From Thalassotalea_E sp964620605 (GTDB lineage: Bacteria; Pseudomonadota; Gammaproteobacteria; Enterobacterales; Alteromonadaceae), in NCBI GenBank assembly GCA_964620605.1, contig CAZUHQ010000001.1, positions 1-64,000 on the forward strand: a stretch of DNA of 64,000 nucleotides, given 5' to 3'. The notes under the pieces were generated by a model. That model was not told the origin of the DNA. It ran no database searches and saw only the letters and a program-made list of their open reading frames with translations. The position numbers were made by a program, and so were the translations under genes. The first letter of the stretch is position 1; every line of letters begins with the position of its first letter. This document shows positions 17,511 to 25,563 of this stretch, piece by piece.

Positions 17511-17984
17511 ATGGAAAAAATATTAGTCAGTGCCTGCTTGCTCGGGCAGAAAGTTCGCTATGATGGCGGTCACCAGCAATTGGTTAACCGTCAGTTAGCC
17601 AAGTGGCAACAGCAGGGGCGTTTAGTGGTTTTGTGTCCTGAGGTTGCCGGTGGTTTACCTGTTCCTAGGGCGCCAGCTGAAATTAATCAGGCAGATAACC
17701 GGGTATATGATGTCACGGGTGCGGATGTCAGTGATGCCTTTACTAAAGGAGCACAAACCGCGCTGGCGTTATGTCGACAATATGCGATTCGTTTTGCGTT
17801 ATTGAAAGAATCCAGTCCGTCTTGCGGCGGCCAATGGGTATATAACGGCCATTTTTGCGGTGAAAAAATAGCAGGTCAGGGAATAACAGCTGCTTTGTTA
17901 AGTCAGCACAATATTCAGGTCTATTCTGAGCAAACCCTGACAGAATTGATTGAACAGGTGCGAGTTATTGATAATAAAAGGTAA
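17511..17984 (+). CDS. DUF523 / TudS-type desulfidase domain protein
   Basis: 157 residues of the DUF523 (YbbK) family. The three cysteines expected to hold a [4Fe-4S] cluster are present: SACLLG (Cys9), VVLCPEVAGGLPVPR and KESSPSCG. Members called TudS remove sulfur from thiouracil, so thiouracil desulfidase is the likely activity, though many single-domain members are untested. The ATG at 17511 is used because it starts right at the conserved MEKILVSACLLG; the frame is open further upstream, inside the preceding gene. Confidence 0.85.
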   Translation: MEKILVSACLLGQKVRYDGGHQQLVNRQLAKWQQQGRLVVLCPEVAGGLPVPRAPAEINQADNRVYDVTGADVSDAFTKGAQTALALCRQYAIRFALLKESSPSCGGQWVYNGHFCGEKIAGQGITAALLSQHNIQVYSEQTLTELIEQVRVIDNKR

Positions 17985-17987
17985 TTA

Positions 17988-18060
17988 TTATGGTTAGTTA
18001 ACCTTAGGTTTGTATAAGAAATAGTGCTAATGCGAAGCTGAGGTTAGTTAGCAACCATAA
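17988..18060. terminator. Long imperfect inverted repeat between convergent genes
   Basis: TTATGGTT at 17988 pairs with AACCATAA ending at 18060, and a second block (TAACCT/AGGTTA) pairs inside, with a few unpaired bases. It covers the 3' ends of the DUF523 gene and the GGDEF gene. It is likely a shared terminator, although it has only short T runs. Confidence 0.5.
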
Positions 18061-19054
18061 GCTTATTTGATCCGCTGCGTTGCATATCCATTACCAGGGT
18101 GCGAGTGTAATTCAATATGGTTTGGACGTTTTGCGATAACTTAAAGTCGTTGACGACGGTTGAAATCGTCATCTGCGGTAGTCGCATACCTGATTTACTA
18201 CTAACAAAACGCAGTTTTTCTACACCTTGCCGAATTTTTTCAGCAATTTCACCGGCAGCAGAACGCTCGACGTCAGGTAGCAAGATTAAAAATTCATCCT
18301 GTCCAGCACGCACTGGCAGCCCGCTATCGCCAACATAGCTGCTAACTTTATTGGCGACTTTCGCCAGTAGAACATCGCTGATCAGCGCACCACATTGCTG
18401 ATTGATCTGCGATAGCTGATCTATGCTGATCACTATTGCCGCAATTTGTTTGTTTGGGTTTTCTTTACTCCATGTTTCCAGATGCGTATTTAGTGCTTTG
18501 CGATTATATAAGCCGGTTAGAGGGTCGAGATAAATTTCTTTTTTCACATCCGCTAATTCTTTTTTCAACGATTGAGATTGCTGCTTAGAAATTACCAGTT
18601 GTTGTGCCAGCTGCTTTTGCTTTTGCTTAAACGACAGCGCAGCTTTTTCAATTTGCAAAATGGCAGTGGCGATATGCTCGCGATTGTGAGACTTTAATCC
18701 TGTGATATTGTCATCAATTTTCTTGATTAGACTATTACTGAAATTTACATTGTGCTCGCTGCTTTGCTGGACGTCATTGATAAGATCATCGATTTCTGTG
18801 ATGATTTCGTCACGAAATTTACCCTGGCCGAGAATATAAAGCTGGTAGAGCTCTTCGATAAAATAATTATCCAGCTTTTTCCCTAAAGAGAAATGCTGTT
18901 TGATCTGAGCGATCAACGCGGTGTTTTTACCTGTGACATATTCGTAACTGACGGCATAATTGATTGGTGAGGCTGGCAGGTGCCAAAGCTGCAATTGCTT
19001 GATGGCAAGCGCAAGTTTGTTATCTGCTTGTTCAATGGAATCATGATATTTCAC
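18044..19054 (-). CDS. GGDEF-domain protein (diguanylate cyclase-like, GQDEF variant)
   Basis: Cytoplasmic protein of about 336 residues. The N-terminal half is helical, with a coiled coil around residues 140-190. The C-terminal GGDEF domain starts at DPLTGLYNRKAL and carries RAGQDEFLILLPD where active enzymes have RxGGDEF. The second glycine is replaced by Gln, so cyclase activity is plausible but not assured; no clear RxxD inhibitory site precedes the motif. GTG at 19054 is preferred, because an AGAGG ribosome-binding site lies about 10 bases upstream; a TTG at 19063 is too close to it. The mRNA leader holds a c-di-GMP riboswitch, so the gene is probably feedback-controlled by its own presumed product. 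Confidence 0.85.
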   Translation of the reverse strand: MKYHDSIEQADNKLALAIKQLQLWHLPASPINYAVSYEYVTGKNTALIAQIKQHFSLGKKLDNYFIEELYQLYILGQGKFRDEIITEIDDLINDVQQSSEHNVNFSNSLIKKIDDNITGLKSHNREHIATAILQIEKAALSFKQKQKQLAQQLVISKQQSQSLKKELADVKKEIYLDPLTGLYNRKALNTHLETWSKENPNKQIAAIVISIDQLSQINQQCGALISDVLLAKVANKVSSYVGDSGLPVRAGQDEFLILLPDVERSAAGEIAEKIRQGVEKLRFVSSKSGMRLPQMTISTVVNDFKLSQNVQTILNYTRTLVMDMQRSGSNKLMVAN

Positions 19055-19279
19055 TACTTCCAAACCTCTAAATAGCGCGGCACATTTTATTATTGTTATG
19101 TTCCCTATTTTCTAGCAATTTACGCTAAAGTGCTAGCGTTAATATCGAAATAATATTAATAAAATGTAAACAAATGGTTGGAGTAGGAAAAAATAACTTC
19201 AGTAATGTTAGAAATAGATAGGAAAAAGGGACAAGGGAAGCACGCAAAGCGGGTCGAGAATCATAAGTTAGCGCCTGCA

Positions 19280-19306
19280 AAATATAGACAAGCCCCCACT
19301 ATATCT
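19280..19306 (-). promoter_or_regulatory. Hairpin directly after the riboswitch, candidate expression platform
   Basis: On the minus strand AGATATAG pairs with CTATATTT (8 pairs, one of them G-U) around an 11-base loop, followed by TTGC. It begins two bases after the riboswitch core. It could be a weak terminator switched by ligand, but the stem is AT-rich and the T run is short. Confidence 0.35.
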
Positions 19307-19308
19307 AA

Positions 19309-19390
19309 ATTCGGTAGTTCCGCTATCTTAGGTTTCCCCTTAGACCGGTGACTTTGCGTCTCTAGTTTTCACTAGATTTGCCCTTATCGA
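19309..19390 (-). promoter_or_regulatory. Class I cyclic di-GMP riboswitch (GEMM-I)
   Basis: Read on the minus strand, the core elements of the GEMM-I aptamer occur in order. GGGCAAA comes first, then a perfect 6-bp hairpin TCTAGT/ACTAGA closed by a GAAA tetraloop, then GACGCAAAGTC, ACCGGTCTAAGG, and CCTAAGATAGCGG with ACTACCG. The GAAA loop and the CCTAAG receptor are the known tertiary contact, and TAGCGG-x2-CTACCG closes the second helix. It sits about 255 bases upstream of the GGDEF gene, just after a strong promoter, so it is in that gene's leader. It faces away from the divergent TPR gene at 19515. Confidence 0.93.
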
Positions 19391-19410
19391 GCTTTAGCAG
19401 CTCATTTGCC

Positions 19411-19438
19411 ATTATAAGCTATGAAGACGGCTTGTAAA
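19411..19438 (-). promoter_or_regulatory. Sigma-70 promoter of the riboswitch transcript
   Basis: On the minus strand TTTACA (19438-19433), a 16-base spacer and a perfect TATAAT (19416-19411). Transcription would start near 19403, about a dozen bases before the aptamer. Confidence 0.75.
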
Positions 19439-19514
19439 CCTTTATGATAAATTATTGTGTTACGCCGTTGTCAGTACTAGGGAATAATATGAATATAAAG
19501 GAAAAAATTTGTTA

Positions 19515-21377
19515 ATGAAGCCCAATGTATTACTGCTGTTGGCCTTGCTTGTCTGCCTGTTTGCTGAGTTTGTTTATGCCGATCAGGCAAAGCCTGCGGA
19601 TCTTCAAAAAAGTATTGCTCAGGTTGAGCTTTTGTTTTCGGCAGATCCCGAGTCCTTGCCCTATCAGGATGTGGTGGAGTTATCTCAGATAGTGATCAGA
19701 AACCGCGAGCTCTATAATGTTAATACCTTGGCAAAAGTTTTTAGTCTGTTAGCCGATACTGCGCTAAATAAGGGGGATTTGGCGAAATCTTTGCAATTTT
19801 CCTTAGATGGAGAAGCATTAATAGGTCTTGATGACAAGCTGCGATTATCGTTAATGTTAAAAGTGGCTGCTGGCTATTACTATAAAGGGAAATATCATCA
19901 GGCAAAGAAAATAGCTGATCAGTCAGTGGCTTTGGCAAAAGAGATTAATAGCCCTGTATTATTGATCAAGGCCTTGGGTTATCGGGCGACGGCTAATGCT
20001 GTGATAGCTGAACACCAACTGGCGTTGGTGGATTTGCAACAAGTACAGCAACTATTGTCGGAATATGATCAGTTTAACGATCATATTCATTTATTGGCGG
20101 TGATTGCCAATGCGCACTTTTATCTTGGTGCATATCAAACGGCGTTAAAGCTATATAATAAAATATTGAAATTAAGGTTTGACCAAAATAAGAAATTTAA
20201 TATCGATCAGACCTATGCCAATATTGCTCGTTGTTTTTTACAGCTTGGGCAGTTAGATGATGCGTTTCACGCCTTTAATGGTGCTAAACAATACGCCGAG
20301 CAGAAGAATGCGCCAATTCGCATCGCCTATGCTGAGCTGGGATTAGGGCAAGTACTAGTTAAACAGGCGAGATATGATCAGGCGCTTGAACATTTGTTAA
20401 TGGCAAACGAACTTTTCCATGGCCAAAATGTCCCCCAGCCGTATTTTACTACGCTACTGGGCTTGGCTCAGCTGACTAACATTCAGGGAAATAGTCTACA
20501 GGCCAATAAATATCTCACTCAGGCGGAATTGCTGCTCACCAGCACAGAATTGACTCAGGAGCAGATTGTTTTTTATCAATATCAGGCACAAATGTATCAG
20601 CAACAAGGGCTTTATCAAAAAGCCTATAATGCACTGCAAAAATACCTTGAGCGTTATCAGCATTTTCATCATGCCTATCAGCACCTGCCGAATGAGCTGG
20701 GTGCAAATGATATTGCCAGTGAAAAGAGCCGGGAATTGTCGTTAAATATGGCGGCCGAGACGGAACTGAAAAATCAGTTTACTGCCAAGTTCGCTCAGCA
20801 ACAGCACCTGATTATCAGCCTGGTAATCGTGATAGTGTTGCTGCTGTTATTATTGCTCAGTATCATGCTGAAACACAGGGCAATCAGGTTGAACCAACAA
20901 TATGACGAAATTGAAAAGCCAACGGATATCCTGGCGACGCCGTCACAAACCAAGAGTTTTTATCAGCATTATTATAAAATGGCGCGTAAGTTTGAATACC
21001 CGTTAGCGGTTGGTTATTTCTCTATTGATAATTGGCAAGAACTGCGCTTTCAGTTCAGTAAAAAAGTGGTCAATGAAGTGGCTCGCACCATAGCGACTGT
21101 CGTGAATGAACACAAAGGGGAATTTGATCAGGTCGGCCTGATCAATGAAGGAGAATATTTATTTCTTGCGCCTTATCAGTCACCTGAACAATTGAGAAAA
21201 ACCTTTGAACAACTCACCAAGGCGTTAAAAGTGCAATTTTTTGCTAATTTAGGTGAGTTTTCCCTGAAACTTGGTTACGATTGCCAATCTCCGAATGTTC
21301 AAGATATAGATCCTTATATCTTTTTATCTCGTTTAAGTGAGTCGACGCGAGCCGAGTATAGTAGTTACAAAACATAG
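19515..21377 (+). CDS. Secreted-facing TPR protein with transmembrane helix and degenerate GGDEF-like tail
   Basis: About 620 residues. Signal peptide (1-22, ending VYA), an extended run of TPR repeats on the periplasmic side (about 30-420), one transmembrane helix (about 430-453) and a C-terminal cytoplasmic domain of about 150 residues. The tail follows the GGDEF fold pattern, but the signature loop reads LINEGEYLFLAP, so the catalytic GG(D/E)EF is lost. It may sense and bind but should not make c-di-GMP. ATG 19515 is given; TTG 19509 has better spacing (7 bases) to an AAAGG site. It is divergent from the riboswitch-controlled GGDEF gene, a suggestive pairing, and 8 bases ahead of the next small gene. 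Confidence 0.78.
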   Translation: MKPNVLLLLALLVCLFAEFVYADQAKPADLQKSIAQVELLFSADPESLPYQDVVELSQIVIRNRELYNVNTLAKVFSLLADTALNKGDLAKSLQFSLDGEALIGLDDKLRLSLMLKVAAGYYYKGKYHQAKKIADQSVALAKEINSPVLLIKALGYRATANAVIAEHQLALVDLQQVQQLLSEYDQFNDHIHLLAVIANAHFYLGAYQTALKLYNKILKLRFDQNKKFNIDQTYANIARCFLQLGQLDDAFHAFNGAKQYAEQKNAPIRIAYAELGLGQVLVKQARYDQALEHLLMANELFHGQNVPQPYFTTLLGLAQLTNIQGNSLQANKYLTQAELLLTSTELTQEQIVFYQYQAQMYQQQGLYQKAYNALQKYLERYQHFHHAYQHLPNELGANDIASEKSRELSLNMAAETELKNQFTAKFAQQQHLIISLVIVIVLLLLLLLSIMLKHRAIRLNQQYDEIEKPTDILATPSQTKSFYQHYYKMARKFEYPLAVGYFSIDNWQELRFQFSKKVVNEVARTIATVVNEHKGEFDQVGLINEGEYLFLAPYQSPEQLRKTFEQLTKALKVQFFANLGEFSLKLGYDCQSPNVQDIDPYIFLSRLSESTRAEYSSYKT

Positions 21378-21385
21378 GTTTAGAT

Positions 21386-21889
21386 ATGGTATTTAGTCTG
21401 GTAATTATTGGTATATTTGTTGCCGTCAGCATTTATTTTTATTTTCGTGCAGAAAGCCTGTATCGACAGCTGTTACTCGTTAAAAAAGAAACGACCCAGG
21501 TAAAAAAAGAAAGCAAACAGATGGTGGACTCTATTGCGGTAATTGCGAAAAAAAATGAAGATTTTGTTCGCGCCAGATATCAACGTATTAAAGATCTGGT
21601 TAGTGATCAGGCGGAGTTAGAATTGTTGCTGCCTTTGATTAATAATTATTCGATGATCTTTCGTGAAAGTTTACGCGGTAAAGGCCAGCTACATAAAATT
21701 GTGAAAAAGTGTTGTGATAGCTATCAACAAGGGCACTATAAACAACTGACGACACATATCGCAAAACAAGATGTAAAAATAAAGCGAGCCTGGGGAGGCA
21801 ATAACTTCAACGGCTTTGTGTCATTTATTGAAGCGACGTTAATCGAGCATGAAACTAAGTTGATCCCAAGCAGTGAGCAAAACAGCTGA
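21386..21889 (+). CDS. Membrane-anchored coiled-coil protein of unknown function
   Basis: 167 residues: an N-terminal transmembrane helix (about 3-21), then a charged helical stretch rich in Lys (about 30-75), then a soluble domain with no motif I recognise. Two adjacent cysteines (KKCCDSY) stand out. It starts 8 bases after the TPR/GGDEF-like gene, so the two probably form an operon and may work together at the inner membrane. It is convergent with rep. Confidence 0.6.
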   Translation: MVFSLVIIGIFVAVSIYFYFRAESLYRQLLLVKKETTQVKKESKQMVDSIAVIAKKNEDFVRARYQRIKDLVSDQAELELLLPLINNYSMIFRESLRGKGQLHKIVKKCCDSYQQGHYKQLTTHIAKQDVKIKRAWGGNNFNGFVSFIEATLIEHETKLIPSSEQNS

Positions 21890-22032
21890 TCTGAGAGAAG
21901 CTGGCTGCTAAATTCATTGGCGAAGCTTAGTTTTATTGAAGTCTATTGTAATCAACTATATGAGATAGTTACTGGAGCGTCAATCTACGCATCCGCGAAA
22001 CTGGTATCGCGGATGCGCAACTCAAAAACTTA

Positions 22033-24057
22033 TCAGGAGGCGGGTTTGTTTTTTAGCAAGTCTCGCAGGTTCGCGACGCCTTTGCGGGCGGATTCCTGCT
22101 TATGCTCCTGGCTTTTTTTCGTCTGGGTTACTTCCCAATTTAAATCGTCCTGTGGTAGCTCATAGAGAAACCGACTAACTTCGGTGCGGGCTACTTCGCC
22201 GTATTGGCGGCGTTCTCTAGCATAGGTAAAAATCAACTCCCGTTGAGCCCGGGTTACGCCAACATAAGCGAGGCGACGCTCCTCCTCGACATTGTCTTCA
22301 TCGATACTGGTTTGATGCGGCAATAAACCTTCTTCCATACCGATTAAAAAAACATAAGGAAATTCCAGTCCTTTCGAGGCGTGTAACGTCATTAACTGAA
22401 CCTGATCGGAAAATTCTTCTTCTTCATTGCGTTCCATCATATCGCGTAGCGTCAAACGGGTAACGATTTGCGCGAGTGTCATCGGCTCTTCATCGTCAGA
22501 GCCTTCGAGCATTTGGGTAACCCAGCTAAACAATTCAGTGACATTTTTCATTCGCATCTCCGCCGCTTTCGCGCTTGGCGAAGTATCGTAGAGCCAGTCT
22601 TCGTAATTAATTTCCCGGATCATCGATCGCAGTACGGCAGCGGTATCGCCGCGTTCGGCATTGTCGGCGGTTTCTACCAGCCAACGGGTAAAAGTCTGCA
22701 TTTTTGCTAACCCTTTGCCGGTCAGATGTTGTTCCAGTCCTAGTTCAAAGCTGGCGGCAAACATGCTGATTTGCCTGGTATTGGCGTAAGTGCCGAGTTT
22801 TTCCAAGGTCACCGGGCCAAGTTCGCGGCGCGGCACGTTAACGATACGCAAGAAGGCATTGTCATCGTCCGGGTTCACTAATACCCGTAAATAAGCCATA
22901 ACGTCTTTGATTTCTGCGCGGGAGAAAAATGAAGTACCACCGCTAATTTTGTACGGGATACGGTTGGTCATTAGTGCTTTTTCCAGCAAGCGCGACTGAT
23001 GATTACCGCGATATAAAATCGCATAATCTTTATAATGGCTGCGGTTTAAAAAGCGATGACCGATAAGCTCACCCACCACTTTTTCAACTTCATGCTCTTC
23101 ATTTTTTGCCTGCACTACCCTGAGTTCGACGCCGTAATCGAGCTCACTGAATAATGATTTGTCATAAACATGTGGGTTATTGGCGATCAAAATATTCGCG
23201 CATTTTAATATTCGGCCGCTAGAGCGGTAGTTTTGTTCCAGCTTAATCAGTTTTAACGATGGAAAATCCTGACCAAGCAGCACCAAATTTTGCGGCTTGG
23301 CACCACGCCATGAATAGATAGATTGGTCGTCATCACCAACCACAGTCAAGCGGCCGCGCTCGCCGGTGATAAGTTTAACCAGTTCATATTGGCTGGTGTT
23401 GGTATCTTGATACTCATCTACCAGCATATAGCGGATTTTATTGCGCCAGCGTTCTCTGACTTCCGGGTAATTTTTTAATAGCAGGGTTGGGATCAGGATC
23501 AGATCATCAAAATCCAGCGCATTATAGGCTCTCATATGTTGTTGGTAGCGACGGTAAAATTCCGCATAAAGCGCGGTATCGGCATCACCGGCGGTTTTAA
23601 TAGCCCCGTCCGGCAGTAGCAAATCATTCTTCCAGTTAGAAATCATGGTTTGTAGCTTGCCTAATAAGTCTTTATCGCCGTCGAGTTCTTCTACAGTAAG
23701 TTCTTTTAATAGTGCCAGGGTGTCTTGATCGTCAAACAGGGTAAAACCTGGCTTATATCCCAAGGTTTTGATTTCTCTACGGACAATATCCAAACCTAAA
23801 GAATGAAAGGTTGATACGGTTAGCCCCCGGGTTAATTCGCGGCCAAGCATTTTGGTAACCCGCTCTTTCATTTCGCGCGCCGCTTTATTGGTAAAGGTTA
23901 CCGCGGCGATGTTACGTGCCTTGTAGTCACATTTTTGGATTAAATAAGCGATTTTTTGGCAGATCACCCCGGTTTTGCCACTACCGGCACCGGCCAGTAC
24001 CAGGCAAGGGCCACTAACATATTTGACTGCTTCGTTTTGTCCGGGATTGAGTTTCAT
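22033..24057 (-). CDS. rep: ATP-dependent DNA helicase Rep
   Basis: Superfamily 1A 3'-5' helicase that clears protein roadblocks ahead of the replisome. 674 residues, essentially the E. coli length (673). Motifs: Walker A AGAGSGKTGVI, TFTNKAA, VDEYQDTNTSQYE, GDDDQSIYSWRGA, KLEQNYRSS, TLHASKGLEFPYV and YVGVTRAQREL. It begins MKLNPGQNEAVKYVSGPCLVL, the Rep rather than UvrD pattern. It is a paralogue of uvrD in this same window. It is divergent from ubiK. Confidence 0.97.
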   Translation of the reverse strand: MKLNPGQNEAVKYVSGPCLVLAGAGSGKTGVICQKIAYLIQKCDYKARNIAAVTFTNKAAREMKERVTKMLGRELTRGLTVSTFHSLGLDIVRREIKTLGYKPGFTLFDDQDTLALLKELTVEELDGDKDLLGKLQTMISNWKNDLLLPDGAIKTAGDADTALYAEFYRRYQQHMRAYNALDFDDLILIPTLLLKNYPEVRERWRNKIRYMLVDEYQDTNTSQYELVKLITGERGRLTVVGDDDQSIYSWRGAKPQNLVLLGQDFPSLKLIKLEQNYRSSGRILKCANILIANNPHVYDKSLFSELDYGVELRVVQAKNEEHEVEKVVGELIGHRFLNRSHYKDYAILYRGNHQSRLLEKALMTNRIPYKISGGTSFFSRAEIKDVMAYLRVLVNPDDDNAFLRIVNVPRRELGPVTLEKLGTYANTRQISMFAASFELGLEQHLTGKGLAKMQTFTRWLVETADNAERGDTAAVLRSMIREINYEDWLYDTSPSAKAAEMRMKNVTELFSWVTQMLEGSDDEEPMTLAQIVTRLTLRDMMERNEEEEFSDQVQLMTLHASKGLEFPYVFLIGMEEGLLPHQTSIDEDNVEEERRLAYVGVTRAQRELIFTYARERRQYGEVARTEVSRFLYELPQDDLNWEVTQTKKSQEHKQESARKGVANLRDLLKNKPAS

Positions 24058-24181
24058 GCCACTGCTAATTTGAATTACGAGGGCGCAGATTTTACCTTGT
24101 TTTATCCTCTGGCAAAAATATTTATTTCAATCGGTATAATGCATTACAATAGGGCTATTATTGAATAAATGAGTCAACTCC

Positions 24182-24433
24182 ATGATCAATGCCAAGAAAA
24201 TTGAAGAAATCGCCAAGCAAGTCACAGAATCAATTCCGCCGAGTTTAAAAAATCTTGCCAATGATTTTGAAGACAAAACCAAAACCGTATTGCAGCGCAA
24301 GTTATCGCAGTTAGACGTGGTGTCGCGTGAAGAGTTTGATGTGCAGACTCAGGTGTTATTGAAAACTCGAGAAAAATTAGAGCAACTGGAAGTCAAAATT
24401 GCTGAACTTGAAAATCAGCTTAATAAAGATTAA
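24182..24433 (+). CDS. ubiK: Ubiquinone biosynthesis accessory factor UbiK
   Basis: 83-residue UbiK/YqiC (BMFP) protein: an amphipathic N-terminal helix (residues 1-30, with IPPSLKNLANDFEDK) that touches membranes, then a coiled-coil C-terminus (about 45-82, EEFDVQTQVLLKTREKLEQLE) that trimerises. In E. coli UbiK works with UbiJ and helps the soluble Ubi complex make coenzyme Q. UbiJ, UbiB and UbiE are encoded about 30 kb further along in this window. Confidence 0.93.
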   Translation: MINAKKIEEIAKQVTESIPPSLKNLANDFEDKTKTVLQRKLSQLDVVSREEFDVQTQVLLKTREKLEQLEVKIAELENQLNKD

Positions 24434-24441
24434 GCAAAAAA

Positions 24442-24489
24442 GCCCATTGTCTGGCAATGGGCAAAAATGCTAGCCATTAGCTGGCTAGC
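24442..24489 (-). terminator. Tandem intrinsic terminators after the SPFH gene
   Basis: Two perfect 8-bp stems, GCTAGCCA/TGGCTAGC (24469-24489) and GCCCATTG/CAATGGGC (24442-24462). On the minus strand the first is followed by ATTTTTG and the second by TTTTTT. Both serve the SPFH gene that ends at 24515. The inner one may also slow plus-strand readthrough from ubiK. Confidence 0.85.
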
Positions 24490-24514
24490 TAGTTGGGAAA
24501 CTCCCGATAGCCAA

Positions 24515-25444
24515 TTACTTTTCTTTCATATTCCAGAGAATATCCTGGCCGCTGCCCATCACTGTGGTTGGCAATTTGCCGTCCCATTGCTGAGCTTTTA
24601 CATATTCTACTAGCACTTTGCTTGCTTTTATTGCTTCGGCTTTCTTGTTAATTGCTTCCGCTTCTGCCAAACCTTTGAGCTTGATCGCTTCCGCTTCGGC
24701 CTTTGCTTCGGTCGTAATAGCATAGGCTGAACCGTCGGCACGGGCTTTTTCGGCATCGCGTTTTGCTTCTGCGGTATTAACTTCGCGTTGCGCTTCGAGT
24801 TTTTGTCGCTCTAATCTATGCTTTTCGGCTGCCGCGAGGTTTTTCTCGGTTTGTTTGGTTTCGATACTTTGCAGGTATTTAGGTGGCAGTACCAGGTTCT
24901 CAATTTGTACACTGTCGAGTTTAACCGGGAAATCTGTCATCGCCGAAAGTAGCGTTTCTTCAATTTTTTGAATCACCTGACCGCGATTTTGCACGATTTG
25001 CTCGGCTTTAAAGCGGGCAAGTGCATCCTTGGTTGCCGATCTGAGTCTTGGATCGAGAATACGGTTTTCAAACTGATCGAGACCGCCATAGTTTTTATAA
25101 AGTTCAAAGGCTTCCGGGCGGATCACAGTCCAGTTTACCGAGACCTCGGCAGTGACTGGCATTTGCTCATAAGTTGAAGCCTTTAATGATTCGGTATTTT
25201 TCCGGGTACGAATTTCCAGCTCTTCGATAGTATCGGCAAATGGGATCTTAGTGTGTAGTCCAGGATTGACTTGGGTTGTGGCTTCACCAAAGCGTTTTAC
25301 TATGCCGACATGGCCTTCGTCTATGGTATAAAATGCCATCCACAAACCGGCGATGACCACCCCAGCGATTGCGACTTTTGGCAAATGTTGTTTAGTTTGC
25401 GCCGCGGTTGCTTGCGCTGATGTGCTTAATCCATTGTTTAGCAT
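24515..25444 (-). CDS. SPFH/Band 7 (prohibitin-like) membrane protein
   Basis: 309 residues with one N-terminal membrane helix (about 23-42, VAIAGVVIAGLWMAFYTID), the SPFH domain (EGHVGIVKRFGEATTQVNPGLHTKIPF) and a long Ala/Glu/Lys helical region (about 190-280, repeated AEA/EAKA) that drives oligomerisation. It resembles prohibitin-like members more than HflK/HflC or flotillin. Such proteins form large rings on the inner membrane and scaffold proteases or lipids; the partner here is unknown. It is a single gene ending in tandem terminators, with a palindrome upstream at 25510. Confidence 0.88.
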   Translation of the reverse strand: MLNNGLSTSAQATAAQTKQHLPKVAIAGVVIAGLWMAFYTIDEGHVGIVKRFGEATTQVNPGLHTKIPFADTIEELEIRTRKNTESLKASTYEQMPVTAEVSVNWTVIRPEAFELYKNYGGLDQFENRILDPRLRSATKDALARFKAEQIVQNRGQVIQKIEETLLSAMTDFPVKLDSVQIENLVLPPKYLQSIETKQTEKNLAAAEKHRLERQKLEAQREVNTAEAKRDAEKARADGSAYAITTEAKAEAEAIKLKGLAEAEAINKKAEAIKASKVLVEYVKAQQWDGKLPTTVMGSGQDILWNMKEK

Positions 25445-25509
25445 ATATAAACTCCTTGATTATTATTTTCTTTGTCGAATATTCAACAGCAGCTCTACTA
25501 TGCAGTGTG

Positions 25510-25524
25510 TGACATATTATGTCA
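25510..25524. repeat. 15-bp palindrome upstream of the SPFH gene
   Basis: TGACATATTATGTCA is a perfect inverted repeat around one central base, 66 bases before the SPFH start and 40 bases past the ilvA stop. Its form suits a dimeric regulator's operator, but no matching regulator is known to me. Confidence 0.4.
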
Positions 25525-25563
25525 AGCACTACAAGGTAGAGAGTAAATAAACTGGAGGTTGGC

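Noticed and set aside
19236..19262. ACGCAAAGC on the plus strand as a second c-di-GMP riboswitch
   Set aside because: Only this nine-base piece matches. The GGGCAAA block, the tetraloop hairpin and the receptor are absent.
22033..24057. Second uvrD copy
   Set aside because: Length and N-terminal pattern (MKLNPGQNEAVKYVSGP) are those of Rep, and the UvrD-type C-terminal Tudor segment is lacking.
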